Assembly (NCBI RefSeq): GCF_000009905.1
Contig: NC_006177.1
Coordinates: forward strand, 124,001 to 188,000
Direction of reading: 5' to 3'
DNA length: 64,000 nucleotides
Origin: Symbiobacterium thermophilum IAM 14863
GTDB lineage: Bacteria; Bacillota; Sulfobacillia; Symbiobacteriales; Symbiobacteriaceae
The notes beneath the pieces are model-generated. The model worked only from the letters and a program-made list of their open reading frames with translations, did no database searches and was not told the DNA's origin. A program made the translations under genes and the position numbers. Shown one piece after another: positions 37,091 through 46,251 of this stretch (position 1 is its first letter; the number at the start of each line of letters is the position of its first letter).

Positions 37091-37780
37091 GTGATCGAGT
37101 TTATCAACGTCACAAAAGTCTACCCCCATATGAAAACCCCTTCCCTCGATGGCATCAACCTCCGGGTTGAGCGGGGGGAGTTTGTCTTTTTGGTCGGCCC
37201 TTCGGGTGCCGGCAAGTCCACGCTCATGAAGCTGATCTACCGGGAGGAGCTGCCCACGACGGGCCAGATCCTCGTGGATGGCAAGGACGTCGCCCGCCTG
37301 CCCCGGCGGGCGGTGCCGTACCTCCGGCGGAGCATCGGGATCATCTTTCAGGACTTCAAGCTCCTGCCCGACCGCACGGTGTTCGAGAACGTGGCCTTCG
37401 CCCTGGAGTGCACCGACGTGCCCCGGCGCGAGGTAAACCGCCGGGTTCCGGCCGCCCTGGAGCTGGTTGGCCTGCGCCACAAGAGCCGGGCGCTGGCTGC
37501 GGAGCTCTCCGGAGGCGAGCAGCAGCGGGTGGCGGTGGCGCGCGCCATCGTGCGGAACCCGGTGCTGGTGATCGCCGACGAGCCCACCGGCAACCTGGAC
37601 CCCGAGAACACCTGGGCGATCATGAACCTCCTCAACCAGATCAACCAGATGGGGGCCACGGTGGTGGTGGCCACCCACGCGGCGGAGATCGTCGACACCA
37701 TGAAGAAGCGCGTCATTGCCCTGGAGCGGGGTCGCGTGGTGCGTGACGAGAACAGGGGGACCTACGGCTATGAGTCTTAG
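37091..37780 (+). CDS. ftsE: Cell-division ABC ATPase FtsE
   Basis: The 229-residue ATPase has Walker A GPSGAGKST, the Q-loop IIFQDFKLLPDRTVFENVAF typical of FtsE, signature LSGGEQQR and Walker B VLVIADEPTGNLD. With FtsX it forms an ABC-type switch that activates extracellular murein hydrolases through an LytM/EnvC-like partner. It begins at GTG 37091 and overlaps ftsX by 11 bp. Confidence 0.96.
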   Translation: MIEFINVTKVYPHMKTPSLDGINLRVERGEFVFLVGPSGAGKSTLMKLIYREELPTTGQILVDGKDVARLPRRAVPYLRRSIGIIFQDFKLLPDRTVFENVAFALECTDVPRREVNRRVPAALELVGLRHKSRALAAELSGGEQQRVAVARAIVRNPVLVIADEPTGNLDPENTWAIMNLLNQINQMGATVVVATHAAEIVDTMKKRVIALERGRVVRDENRGTYGYES

Positions 37781-38693
37781 GGGATGGGCCGCCGCACTGC
37801 GCGACGCCCTGCACAACATGGCGCGGGGCAACCTGATGTCTCTCGCTTCGATGCTCTCGGTCGCGGTCACGCTGCTGGTTCTGGCGGTGGTGGCGCTCCT
37901 GGCCGTCAATCTCGAGCAGATGGCTGCCTCGGCCGAGAGCCAGGTCGAGATCAAGGGCTACCTCTGCACCGCCCGGCGGGACGAGGTGAAGTGCGACCAG
38001 CGGGATCTGACTGAAGAGGAGATCCAGGCCATCCTGTCCCGCATCCGCAGCATGCCCAACGTCCAGGAGGTCACGTTCCTGAGCCGGCACGAGGCCCTGG
38101 AGCAGATGAAGCGGGCGGACCCCGCCCAGGCGGCGATCCTCAGCGGCTACGAGGGCGACGAGAACCCCCTCTCCGATGAGATCTACGTGAAGGTGACGGA
38201 CGTCCAGCTCGTCGCGGAGGTGGCGGAGCAGATCCAGGCCATGCCCGGCGTGGCGAAGGTGGACTATGGCAAGGAGATCGTCGCCGATCTGCTGGCCTTC
38301 ACCCGGGCGGTGCGCATCGGCGGCCTCGGCCTGGTGCTGCTGCTGCTCTTCGCCACGGTGCTCACGCTCTCCAACACCATCCGCCTGTCGGTGTACGCCC
38401 GGGGGCGGGAGGTCTCGATCATGAAGCTGGTCGGCGCCACGGACTGGTACATCCGGCGGCCCTTCGTGCTGGAGGGCATGCTGCTGGGCACCGTGGGCGC
38501 AGGGCTGGCCAGCGGCGTCACGGCCTGGGGCTACATCCGGCTGGCGCCGGCGATTCAGCAGACAATTCCGTTCCTGCCCGTGGTGCAGCCCGGGGCCGTC
38601 CTGCAGGACCTTACGCTCGCCCTGTTGGGGCTGGGCGCCGTGCTGGGGGCCCTCGCCAGCTATTTCTCCCTGCACCGCTACCTGAAGGTCTAA
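37770..38693 (+). CDS. ftsX: Cell-division permease-like protein FtsX
   Basis: The 307-residue protein has four TM helices: one near residues 28-48, a large extracytoplasmic loop (about 50-165) and three C-terminal helices (IGGLGLVLLLLFATVLTLSNTIRLSVYARGREVSIMKLVGAT etc. in sections). The loop contains a Cys pair (YLCTARRDEVKCDQ) that may form a disulfide. It works with FtsE and probably with the LytM protein that follows 16 bp later. It starts at ATG 37770 within the end of ftsE, so translation is coupled. Confidence 0.95.
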   Translation: MSLRGWAAALRDALHNMARGNLMSLASMLSVAVTLLVLAVVALLAVNLEQMAASAESQVEIKGYLCTARRDEVKCDQRDLTEEEIQAILSRIRSMPNVQEVTFLSRHEALEQMKRADPAQAAILSGYEGDENPLSDEIYVKVTDVQLVAEVAEQIQAMPGVAKVDYGKEIVADLLAFTRAVRIGGLGLVLLLLFATVLTLSNTIRLSVYARGREVSIMKLVGATDWYIRRPFVLEGMLLGTVGAGLASGVTAWGYIRLAPAIQQTIPFLPVVQPGAVLQDLTLALLGLGAVLGALASYFSLHRYLKV

Positions 38694-38709
38694 GGGGGTG
38701 CCGGTCAGG

Positions 38710-39870
38710 ATGCAGAGACGGATCCGCTGGGCCTGGGTCGCGCTGGGCGCGCTGCTCCTGAACATGGCCCTGCCGCTCAGGCCACAGGCCGCGCAGGCCA
38801 ACGACATCCGGGCGCAGCTGGAACAAGCCCAACGCGACCTGGAGGCCGTGCGGCGGAAGCAGAAGGAAGTGCAGAACGAGCTGGCCGACCTGGCCTTCCA
38901 GGCCGAGGAGGCGGAGGCGCAGCTGCGGTTGGTCGAGGCGGAGCTGGTGCAGGCCAACGCCAACCTGGCGATCGTCGCCGCGGAGTACGAGGAGGTCTCG
39001 GCCGAACTGGAGTTGGTGCAGGCCGAGGTGGCGCTGGCGCAGGCCCGCTACGCGGAGAAGCGCAAGATCCTGGGCGACCGGATTCGGGCCATGCGGGAGA
39101 ACGGCCCGGTGGACAAGCTGTCCGTGCTCTTCGGCGCGGCCACCTTCCGGGAGTTCATCAGCCGTGCGGAGATCCTCGCGACCATCGCCCGCAAGGACCG
39201 CGAGCTGGTGGAGCAGATGAAGGCCGAGAAGCTGGCGCTGGAAGAGAAGCAGCGGCAGGTGGAGGGGCGGAAGACCCGGCTCGCCGCCCTGAAGGCGGAG
39301 GCGGAGGAGTACCAGGCAACGGTGGTGGCGAAGCGGGAGGAGCGGGAGCAGGTGTCGCGGTCCCTGGAGGACCGGCGGCAGGCGCTTGCCGCCCAGCTGG
39401 ATGAGATGGAGCGGTACGGACAGCAGCTGGCCGAGCAGGTGGCCGCCCTGGTGCGGGAGCTGAACAGGCAAGCCGGGGTCTTCGCACCGATCCCGCCGGT
39501 GACCCCGGTGATCATCACCGACCACTTCGGCATGCGCTGGCATCCGATCCTGGGCACCCAGCGCATGCACTACGGCACGGACTTCGCGGCCAACTACGGC
39601 CAGACCGTCCGCGCGATCGAGGCCGGCGTGGTACTGCAGACCAGCTACGACGACGTCTACGGCAACCTGGTCATCATCGACCACGGCGGTGGCATCACGT
39701 CGTGGTACGCGCACAACAGCCGGATTCTGGTCTCGCCCGGCCAGGCGGTGAGCCAGGGGGAAGCGATCGCCCTCGCGGGCTCGACGGGCTGGTCGACGGG
39801 GCCTCACGTGCACCTGGAGATTCACGTGGACGGGGTGCAGAAGAATCCGCTGGACTACATCAACTGGTGA
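38710..39870 (+). CDS. Coiled-coil LytM/M23 murein hydrolase (EnvC-like)
   Basis: After a signal peptide (AWVALGALLLNMALPL), residues ~30-245 form a long coiled coil rich in Glu/Gln/Ala, followed by an M23 domain. Metal and catalytic residues are visible: H287YGTD291 and HVHLEIH near the end, so the peptidase is probably active, unlike E. coli EnvC. The ftsEX-M23 order suggests FtsX activates it during division. ATG 38710 is chosen; GTG 38698 is an alternative start. Confidence 0.92.
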   Translation: MQRRIRWAWVALGALLLNMALPLRPQAAQANDIRAQLEQAQRDLEAVRRKQKEVQNELADLAFQAEEAEAQLRLVEAELVQANANLAIVAAEYEEVSAELELVQAEVALAQARYAEKRKILGDRIRAMRENGPVDKLSVLFGAATFREFISRAEILATIARKDRELVEQMKAEKLALEEKQRQVEGRKTRLAALKAEAEEYQATVVAKREEREQVSRSLEDRRQALAAQLDEMERYGQQLAEQVAALVRELNRQAGVFAPIPPVTPVIITDHFGMRWHPILGTQRMHYGTDFAANYGQTVRAIEAGVVLQTSYDDVYGNLVIIDHGGGITSWYAHNSRILVSPGQAVSQGEAIALAGSTGWSTGPHVHLEIHVDGVQKNPLDYINW

Positions 39871-39888
39871 GCGCACGCAGGGAGGAGG

Positions 39889-39927
39889 GGCCCGGACCGC
39901 GGGAGCGCGGACCGGGCCTTCGGGTTT
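39889..39927 (+). terminator. Terminator after the M23 gene
   Basis: GGCCCGG-A-CCGCG pairs with CGCGG-A-CCGGGCC around GGAG (39889-39918, one A-A mismatch), followed by TTCGGGTTT. Confidence 0.7.
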
Positions 39928-39938
39928 GGCAACGTCGT

Positions 39939-39968
39939 TTGACCACAAAGCATTGTGCGGAGTATACT
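39939..39968 (+). promoter_or_regulatory. ctpA promoter
   Basis: TTGACC (39939-39944) and TATACT (39963-39968) are separated by 18 bp, about 50-60 bp upstream of the protease start. Confidence 0.65.
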
Positions 39969-40020
39969 CCTGGTTAGCCCCTGATACACATGGGGCAGAG
40001 GCTTGTTTGCCACAGAGAGG

Positions 40021-41265
40021 ATGACGCTGAACATGGACGAGCGCCGCACGAGATTCGGGCTGTCGCTGCTCCTGGTCGCGGTGACGGGCGTGGTCAGCTA
40101 CGCGCTGGGGGCGCTGGGATGGCCGCCCGCGCTTCAGGAATCGATGTCGCAACTCAGGGACCGACTGCCGGTGGCGGGCTCGTCGCTGTCGGGGCTCCAG
40201 GTGGAGCGGCTGGAGGAGGTCATGCGGGCGATTCAGGGGCAGTACGTGGAAGAGGTGGACGTCGAGGCTCTGAACGTCGGCGCGCTCCGGGGCATGGTGG
40301 AGGCCCTGGGCGACCGGTATTCCACCTTCTTCACCCCAGAGGAGTACCGCTCGTTCGTCGAGGGGTTCGAGCCCACGTTCAGCGGCATTGGGGTGACGGT
40401 GGAGATCTCCCAGCAGACCGGCCTGCTCACCGTGGTTTCGCCCATCAAGGGGAGCCCGGGGGCGAAGGCCGGGCTGCGCACGGGTGATGCGATCATCCAG
40501 GTGGACGGCCGCGACATCACGGGGATGAGCCTGAACGAGGCCGTCGCGCTCATCAAGGGGCCGAAGGGCACCCAGGTCCGGCTGCTGGTGAAGCGGGAGG
40601 GCGAGCCCGAGCCGCTGGAGTTCGTCATCACCCGCGACACGATCACCGTGCCGGTGCTCGACTACCGGATGATCGATCAGGAGGCGGGCATCGGGTACAT
40701 CCAGCTGTTCGAGTTCAGCAAGAAGGGCGCCGCGAGCCAGGTGAAGGAGGCCATTGCCGAGCTGCGGAGCCAGGGCATGACCCGGTTGATCTTCGACGTC
40801 CGGCAGAACCCGGGCGGCCTGCTGGATGAGGTGGTGGAGATCGCCTCGTTCTTCCTGCCGACCGGCGATCCCGTGGTGCACATCGTGGAGCGGGCGAAGG
40901 AGCCGCGGGCCCTGACGGCCAAGGAGGCCGAAAAGTGGACCGGTCCGCTGGTCGTGCTGGTCGACGGCGGCAGCGCCAGCGCCTCGGAGATCCTGGCCGG
41001 GGCCGTGAAGGACGCCGGCGTCGGCACGCTGATCGGCGCGAAGACCTTTGGCAAGGGGTCCGTGCAGACCTTCTGGCGGCTCCAGGACGGCTCGGGCATC
41101 AAGCTGACCACGGCCAAGTACCTGACCGCCGGCGGCCACTCCATCGACGGCCAGGGCGTGGAGCCCGACATCGTCGTGGGGAATCCGAACCGCATCATCC
41201 CGGGAGAGCCCGGCGACCCGCAGCTGGAGGCCGCCGTCCGCCACATCCGGGAGATGGAGCCGTAA
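40021..41265 (+). CDS. ctpA: C-terminal processing peptidase (S41 family, CtpA-like)
   Basis: The ~414-residue protease has an N-terminal membrane anchor (GLSLLLVAVTGVVSYALGAL), a PDZ domain (FSGIGVTVEIS... GSPGAKAGLRTGDAIIQVDG) and an S41 catalytic core with Ser in GGSASASEILAGAV and Lys in FGKGSVQ. It acts outside the membrane on exported proteins and often sits beside ftsEX-envC genes. ATG 40021 lies very close to GAGAGG; ATG 40033 has better spacing and may be the true start. Confidence 0.93.
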   Translation: MTLNMDERRTRFGLSLLLVAVTGVVSYALGALGWPPALQESMSQLRDRLPVAGSSLSGLQVERLEEVMRAIQGQYVEEVDVEALNVGALRGMVEALGDRYSTFFTPEEYRSFVEGFEPTFSGIGVTVEISQQTGLLTVVSPIKGSPGAKAGLRTGDAIIQVDGRDITGMSLNEAVALIKGPKGTQVRLLVKREGEPEPLEFVITRDTITVPVLDYRMIDQEAGIGYIQLFEFSKKGAASQVKEAIAELRSQGMTRLIFDVRQNPGGLLDEVVEIASFFLPTGDPVVHIVERAKEPRALTAKEAEKWTGPLVVLVDGGSASASEILAGAVKDAGVGTLIGAKTFGKGSVQTFWRLQDGSGIKLTTAKYLTAGGHSIDGQGVEPDIVVGNPNRIIPGEPGDPQLEAAVRHIREMEP

Positions 41266-41271
41266 CCAACG

Positions 41272-41303
41272 ACCGCCCCGGGCGACGCCCCGGGGCGGTT
41301 TTG
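41272..41303 (+). terminator. ctpA terminator
   Basis: An 11-bp perfect stem (41272-41282 with 41289-41299) with a 6-nt loop is followed by TTTGCG; U residues begin in the 3' arm. Confidence 0.82.
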
Positions 41304-41353
41304 CGTTCACCTTTGGCTGCGCGCGGTCATAGCCTGCAGACAGGGGTGAACCT

Positions 41354-42055
41354 ATGGCCAGAGACACAGACGCGACCGCCGGGACGGAGACGATTGTCGT
41401 CCCCGGTCCGATCCGGGGCGGCCACTGCCCGCCCCCGCGGGAAATCGTCCTGGTGGATGCCAGGAAAGTGTTTGACTTCTGTACGCAGGAGGACCTGCTG
41501 GAGCGCTGCTTCACCATTCCGAACCTGGGCACCGGCGCGACCATACTTAGCTGCCGGATCACGCAGATCCAGTGCGAGGAGGTCGCCGATCGGCAGCCGG
41601 TCAACAACGGCGGCGACGGCCGCGCCATCGTCTCCATCCAAATCACGCTGACGCTCCAGATTCAGGTGCTGCCGGCGATGGGCATGCAGCCGGTCACGGT
41701 GGAACGGACGATCAGCTTCCCCAAGCAGGTGGTGTTGTGCGCGCCCGAGGGCACCGACGTCACCTGCGACGTGGAGGGCAGCTGCATCTGCACGGTGCAG
41801 CCTAACGCAGCCCAGGGAGAACCCAACGTCTGCTGCACGATCCAGCTCTGCACGGTGCTCACCGTGACGGCCGACGTGAAGCTGCTGGTGCCCACCTTTG
41901 GCTCCGTGCTCCCCCGCAGGTGCCCGTCGGCGGCCTCGCCCGCGGGCTGCCCGCCGGAGGTCGAGCCGTGTGAACCGCCTGTGCGCTTGGCGGTGCGCAG
42001 GCGGGAACGGGATCGGGACCGGGACCGGGACAAGGACTGCGGCTGCGGGAACTGA
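41354..42055 (+). CDS. Cys-rich protein of unknown function, possibly a spore-coat-type protein
   Basis: The 233-residue product has some 18 cysteines, concentrated in KVFDFCTQEDLLERC, CRITQIQC, VTCDVEGSCICTV and NVCCTIQLC. It ends with an Arg/Asp repeat tail RRERDRDRDRDKDCGCGN. It has no signal peptide or membrane segment. The KV-D-C pattern followed by beta-rich segments recalls poorly described Firmicutes proteins linked to spore surface layers, but that is a weak resemblance. The ATG has a weak ribosome site. A GC-rich inverted repeat (about 42078-42100) follows. Confidence 0.6.
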   Translation: MARDTDATAGTETIVVPGPIRGGHCPPPREIVLVDARKVFDFCTQEDLLERCFTIPNLGTGATILSCRITQIQCEEVADRQPVNNGGDGRAIVSIQITLTLQIQVLPAMGMQPVTVERTISFPKQVVLCAPEGTDVTCDVEGSCICTVQPNAAQGEPNVCCTIQLCTVLTVTADVKLLVPTFGSVLPRRCPSAASPAGCPPEVEPCEPPVRLAVRRRERDRDRDRDKDCGCGN

Positions 42056-42293
42056 AGCGTGCGAGGAACGCACCGGCGCCGGGAGAACCGGCGCCGTCTG
42101 CGCGCTCGCCGCACAGGTCGACCATCCGCGGCGAGTCAGGCAAGTGACCCATGTCAATTTCGGATCATCAAGAGTAGGGGTAAGATAAGAACTTCAATAT
42201 CCGCACAATTTCACTGAACCGCGGTATAGGGCTTCACCGTCTCATGAACGCCTATACAAATACAGGCGACTACGAAGAAGGGGGACTACACAC

Positions 42294-43991
42294 ATGCGCA
42301 TCAGCCGAAGGGCTGCCACGCTCATGAGCCTGCTGGTCGTGACCGGCCTGGCCCTCTCCGCGTGCGGCCCGAAGCAGACTCAGAACCCGTCCGGGACGGG
42401 CGGCGCCCAGACCGAGCAGCCGTCGCCGTCCTCCGGCCAGCCCGCGGTGGGCGGCAACCTGAACCTGCTGCTGGAGAAGGAACCCGACAGCTTCAACCCG
42501 ATCCTGTACACCACGGCGTACGGCGCCGAGATCGTCACGCAGCTGTACGCGACGCTCTTTGAGTTCAACGAGAAGTACGAGCCCATGCCCTACGTCGCGG
42601 AGTCCTGGGAGATCTCCGACGATAACCTGACGCTCTCCATCAAGATCCGGGAGGGCATCAAGTTCACCGACGGCACGGACCTGGACGCCGAGGACGTGGC
42701 CTTCACCCTGGGGGCCATCATGGATCCGGAGTACACCGGCGCCCGCGCCTCCTCGCTCCGTGACGTGGAGTCCATCGAGGTCGTGGACAAGTACAACCTG
42801 AACATCCACCTGAAGAAGCCCTCCGCCCCGCTGCTGACCAACATCAACTACGGCATCCTGTCGAAGGAGGCCTTTGAGGGCTACTCCATCGCCGACATGG
42901 AGAAGGCCCCGGCGAGTATGGACAAGCCCGTCGGCGCCGGCCCGTACAAGCTGAAGGAGTACGTCCGCGGGCAGTACGTGGTGCTGGAGCGGAACCCTGA
43001 CTGGTTCATGTCCGAGCACTACGGCGGCGCCCCGTTCATCGAGACGCTCACCTACAAGATCATCCCCGATTCCCAGACGGCCCTGGCCGCCCTGCAGAAC
43101 GGCGAGATCGACCGGCTGACCCCCGAGGCGTCTGACGTGGCCATGCTGGAGACCCAGTTCAAGGACAAGCTGACTGCCTACTACTGGGACCGCAACGGCT
43201 TCGGGTACATGACCCTCAACAACAGCAAGGCGCCGCTGGACGACAAGCGGGTCCGCCAGGCCCTGACCCTCGGCCTGGACCGGCAGGCGATCATCACCGG
43301 CGTGCTGGAGAACCGGGCCACCATCCCGCCCGGCCCGATCCCGCCGATCTCCTGGGCGTTCGACGAGTCCATCCAGGTGCAGCAGCGTGACGTCGCGAAG
43401 GCCAAGCAGCTGCTTGAGGAAGCCGGTTTCGTCATGAACGAGTCCACCGGCATCTACGAGCGGGACGGCCAGCCGCTGAAGCTGACCTTCTACGCCGGCG
43501 CGGGGTCCACCACCACCGAGGCCATCGGCGCCATCGCCCGCTCCAGCTGGAAGGAGATCGGCGTCGACCTTGACGTCCAGATGATCGACTTCAATGCCAT
43601 GATGGACAACTACGTGGCCCCGGGTAAGTTCGACGTGACCTTCAGCGCCTTCTCCCTGGGCCTTGACCCGGACTCCATGTACAACCTGTTCCACAGCTCC
43701 GCCGGCCGGCCGGACGCCAACGGGAACGTCAACGGCTTCAACCGGGCCCGGTTCTACAACGACCGGGTGGACGAGCTGCTGGAGAAGGCCCGGGAAGAGT
43801 TCGAGCCCGCCAAGCGGAAGGAGTACTACGCCGAGTTCCAGCGGATCATCGTGGACGAGGCCCCGGTGATCATGATCTACTCCAACATCTACACCGACTT
43901 CGTCAACAGCCGGGTGAAGGGCGTCGTCAACATGCCTGGTTACGGCGCCACCAGCGACTACATCTACCGCTGGTACATCAACGAGAAGTAG
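42294..43991 (+). CDS. Peptide ABC transporter binding lipoprotein (family 5), system 2
   Basis: The 565-residue protein has a lipobox LSAC (lipidation near residue 24), a Ser/Gly/Pro linker and an SBP_bac_5 domain (PDSFNPILYTTAYGAEIVTQ, VGAGPYKLKEYVRGQYVVLERNPDWF, VRQALTLGLDRQAII). It is clearly paralogous to the protein at 46252-47970, sharing long stretches around YVRGQY and the C-terminal NSRVKGVVN-like motif. The ATG follows AAGAAGGGGG. A hairpin separates it from its permease genes. Confidence 0.94.
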   Translation: MRISRRAATLMSLLVVTGLALSACGPKQTQNPSGTGGAQTEQPSPSSGQPAVGGNLNLLLEKEPDSFNPILYTTAYGAEIVTQLYATLFEFNEKYEPMPYVAESWEISDDNLTLSIKIREGIKFTDGTDLDAEDVAFTLGAIMDPEYTGARASSLRDVESIEVVDKYNLNIHLKKPSAPLLTNINYGILSKEAFEGYSIADMEKAPASMDKPVGAGPYKLKEYVRGQYVVLERNPDWFMSEHYGGAPFIETLTYKIIPDSQTALAALQNGEIDRLTPEASDVAMLETQFKDKLTAYYWDRNGFGYMTLNNSKAPLDDKRVRQALTLGLDRQAIITGVLENRATIPPGPIPPISWAFDESIQVQQRDVAKAKQLLEEAGFVMNESTGIYERDGQPLKLTFYAGAGSTTTEAIGAIARSSWKEIGVDLDVQMIDFNAMMDNYVAPGKFDVTFSAFSLGLDPDSMYNLFHSSAGRPDANGNVNGFNRARFYNDRVDELLEKAREEFEPAKRKEYYAEFQRIIVDEAPVIMIYSNIYTDFVNSRVKGVVNMPGYGATSDYIYRWYINEK

Positions 43992-44012
43992 TTTGACACC
44001 GTACGCGTGAGT

Positions 44013-44060
44013 GTGGGTCGCGCAGGGGTGAGTTCCCGCTCACGACCTGCGCGGCCCCTG
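44013..44060 (+). other. Intercistronic stem-loop, system 2
   Basis: GGGTCGCGCAGG (about 44018) pairs with CCTGCGCGGCCC (to ~44057), with an inner TGAG/CTCA stem. It sits between binding-protein and permease genes and is not followed by a T-run, consistent with partial attenuation or mRNA end protection. Confidence 0.55.
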
Positions 44061-44142
44061 CTCGTTCTCCTGCCGCATGCCACCCGGGCCTCAGGCCCGC
44101 GCCTCACCACTCACTGCCCACGACCAGAAGGGGTGATACCCG

Positions 44143-45126
44143 ATGAGCCGCTACCTGCTGAAGCGCGTGCTCAACATGATCCCGCTGCTCATCCTGGCGA
44201 CCCTGCTCTCCTTCGCCATCATGCAGATGGCGCCCGGCGGGCCGGAGAAGGTGCTGCTGGCCGCCGAGGACGCGACCCTGGACCCGACGCGCATCGAGGA
44301 GCTGCGGGAGCGGTGGGGACTGAACGACCCGATCCCCGTGCAGTACGTGCGCTGGCTGGGGAACGTGCTCAGGGGCGACTTCGGCCGGTCGTACTTCTAC
44401 CGCAAGCCGGTGGTCGAGGTCATCGGGGCGGCGCTGCCCGCGACGCTGAAGCTGCAGTCCGTGGCGCTGTTCCTCACGTATGCCATCGCCATCCCGCTGG
44501 GCATCATCTCCGCCGTCCGGCAGTACTCCAAGCTGGACTATGCCGTCACCGGGCTGGCCTTCGCCGGACAGGCCGCGCCGAGCTTCTGGGTGGCCATCCT
44601 GCTGATCTGGGGCGTGGCGATGCGTTCCAACGGGTTGATCCCCACCAACGGCATCGCGACCCCCGGCGTCAACTTCGAAACCTACGGCTGGCTCTCTGTC
44701 CTGGCTGACCGGGCCAAGTACATGATCCTGCCGGTGACCGTGATGGTCTTCGGCAGCCTGACCGGCCTTACCCGATACATGCGTTCCGCCATGCTCGAGG
44801 TGCTGAAGGAGGACTACATCCGCACCGCCCGGGCCAAGGGGCTTTCGGAGAAGGTCGTGGTGTACAAGCACGCGCTGCGCAACGCCCTCCTGCCTGTGAT
44901 CTCGATCTCGGGCGGTCTGCTCTCCGCCATGGTGGGCGGTTCCGTCATCACGGAGACGATCTTCTCGTGGCCGGGCATCGGGCGCGTCGGGTACGACGCG
45001 GTGACGCAGCGGGACTACAACGTGTCCATGGCGATCATGCTCATGTCCGGCGTGCTGACGCTGATCGGCTTCCTGCTGGTGGACATCGCCTACGTCTGGG
45101 TCGATCCGCGCATCAAGTACGACTGA
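44143..45126 (+). CDS. Peptide ABC transporter permease (DppB type), system 2
   Basis: The 327-residue membrane protein begins SRYLLKRVLNMIPLLILATLL and has the EAA loop YIRTARAKGLSEKVVVYKHALRN. It is very similar to the permease at 48058-49044 (shared PTNGIATPG, DYNVSM, VDPRIKYD). The ATG follows GAAGGGGTG. It forms the channel with the DppC-type gene 15 bp downstream. Confidence 0.94.
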   Translation: MSRYLLKRVLNMIPLLILATLLSFAIMQMAPGGPEKVLLAAEDATLDPTRIEELRERWGLNDPIPVQYVRWLGNVLRGDFGRSYFYRKPVVEVIGAALPATLKLQSVALFLTYAIAIPLGIISAVRQYSKLDYAVTGLAFAGQAAPSFWVAILLIWGVAMRSNGLIPTNGIATPGVNFETYGWLSVLADRAKYMILPVTVMVFGSLTGLTRYMRSAMLEVLKEDYIRTARAKGLSEKVVVYKHALRNALLPVISISGGLLSAMVGGSVITETIFSWPGIGRVGYDAVTQRDYNVSMAIMLMSGVLTLIGFLLVDIAYVWVDPRIKYD

Positions 45127-45141
45127 CGGGGGGTGTGAGCG

Positions 45142-46041
45142 ATGGCGGTCGCAGCGGAAAAGAAGACAGAGGCCCATTACGGGCAGGCCCCGAAGGAGAC
45201 CACCCAACTGCAGCAGATCGTGCGGCGCTTCATGCGCAACAAGGCGGCGGTGGTCGGACTCGTCGTCCTGCTGCTCATGTACCTGGTGGCGATCTTTGCC
45301 CCGTACCTCGCCAGCGAGTCCCTGGACGCGATGAACATCCCCGCCCGCTTCCAGCCGCCGAGCCTGGAGCACCCCTTCGGGACGGACAACCTGGGGCGCG
45401 ACGTGCTTTCCCGGATGATCTGGGGCTCCCGGGTGTCGCTGTCGGTGGGCTTCGTCGCGATGACGATGGCCGTGGCGATCGGCTCGCTGGTGGGCGCCGT
45501 TGCCGGCTTCTACGGCGGCACCTGGATTGACATCGTGCTGATGCGCATCGCGGAGGCGATCGACATCATCCCGGTGTTCTTCCTGCTGATCACGGTCGTG
45601 TCGGTCATCCGGCCCTCCATCTTCAACATCATGCTGGTCATCGGCGTCACGTCCTGGCCGGGACTGGCCCAGATCGTCCGGTCCCAGTTCCTGAGCCTGC
45701 GCCAGCGGGACTTCACGGAGGCCTCCCGCGCGATGGGGGCCCGGGACGCCCGCCTGATCTTCCGTCACATCCTGCCCAACGCCGTGGGGCCGATCATCGT
45801 GTCGGCGACGCTGCGCATCGGCAGCGCGATCCTCACCGAGTCCAGCCTCTCCTTCCTGGGGCTGGGCACCCAGCCGCCCCTCACCTCGTGGGGACAGATG
45901 CTGTCCCAGGGCCGGCCGTTCCTGCTGCAGGCTCCGTGGGTGTCGATCTTCCCCGGACTGGCAATCTTTGTGGTGGTGATCTGCTTCAACTTCGTCGGTG
46001 ACGGGCTGCGGGACGCCCTCGATCCCAAGATGAAGCGTTAG
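45142..46041 (+). CDS. Peptide ABC transporter permease (DppC type), system 2
   Basis: The 299-residue permease carries the GTDNLGRDVLSRMIWGSRVSL element and the EAA loop FTEASRAMGARDARLIFRHILPN. It is closely related to 49057-49965. No ATPase follows: the operon ends with a terminator 16 bp downstream, so ATP-binding subunits must come from elsewhere. Confidence 0.94.
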   Translation: MAVAAEKKTEAHYGQAPKETTQLQQIVRRFMRNKAAVVGLVVLLLMYLVAIFAPYLASESLDAMNIPARFQPPSLEHPFGTDNLGRDVLSRMIWGSRVSLSVGFVAMTMAVAIGSLVGAVAGFYGGTWIDIVLMRIAEAIDIIPVFFLLITVVSVIRPSIFNIMLVIGVTSWPGLAQIVRSQFLSLRQRDFTEASRAMGARDARLIFRHILPNAVGPIIVSATLRIGSAILTESSLSFLGLGTQPPLTSWGQMLSQGRPFLLQAPWVSIFPGLAIFVVVICFNFVGDGLRDALDPKMKR

Positions 46042-46056
46042 CCAAATGGACGAATA

Positions 46057-46100
46057 GCGCGCGAACACCCCGGGCAAATGCCCGGGGTTATTTCGCGCGC
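46057..46100 (+). terminator. Terminator of system 2 operon
   Basis: A core stem CCCCGGGCA / TGCCCGGGG is nested within outer arms GCGCGCGAA and TTTCGCGCGC, giving a long, nearly complete palindrome; TTATTT lies in the 3' side of the core. Confidence 0.78.
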
Positions 46101-46251
46101 GTAAAGGCTGAAATAATAGGAACCGTCGTCTGAGATTAAGGTGCAAAAAGAAATATGGCAGTAGGTCTCAAAGAGGAAATTCGGGTGAACCGGTGAATCA
46201 ATGGTGTAGTCTGATGAATAGCACCGCACAGAGGAGGTCAAGGGAGAAGAC

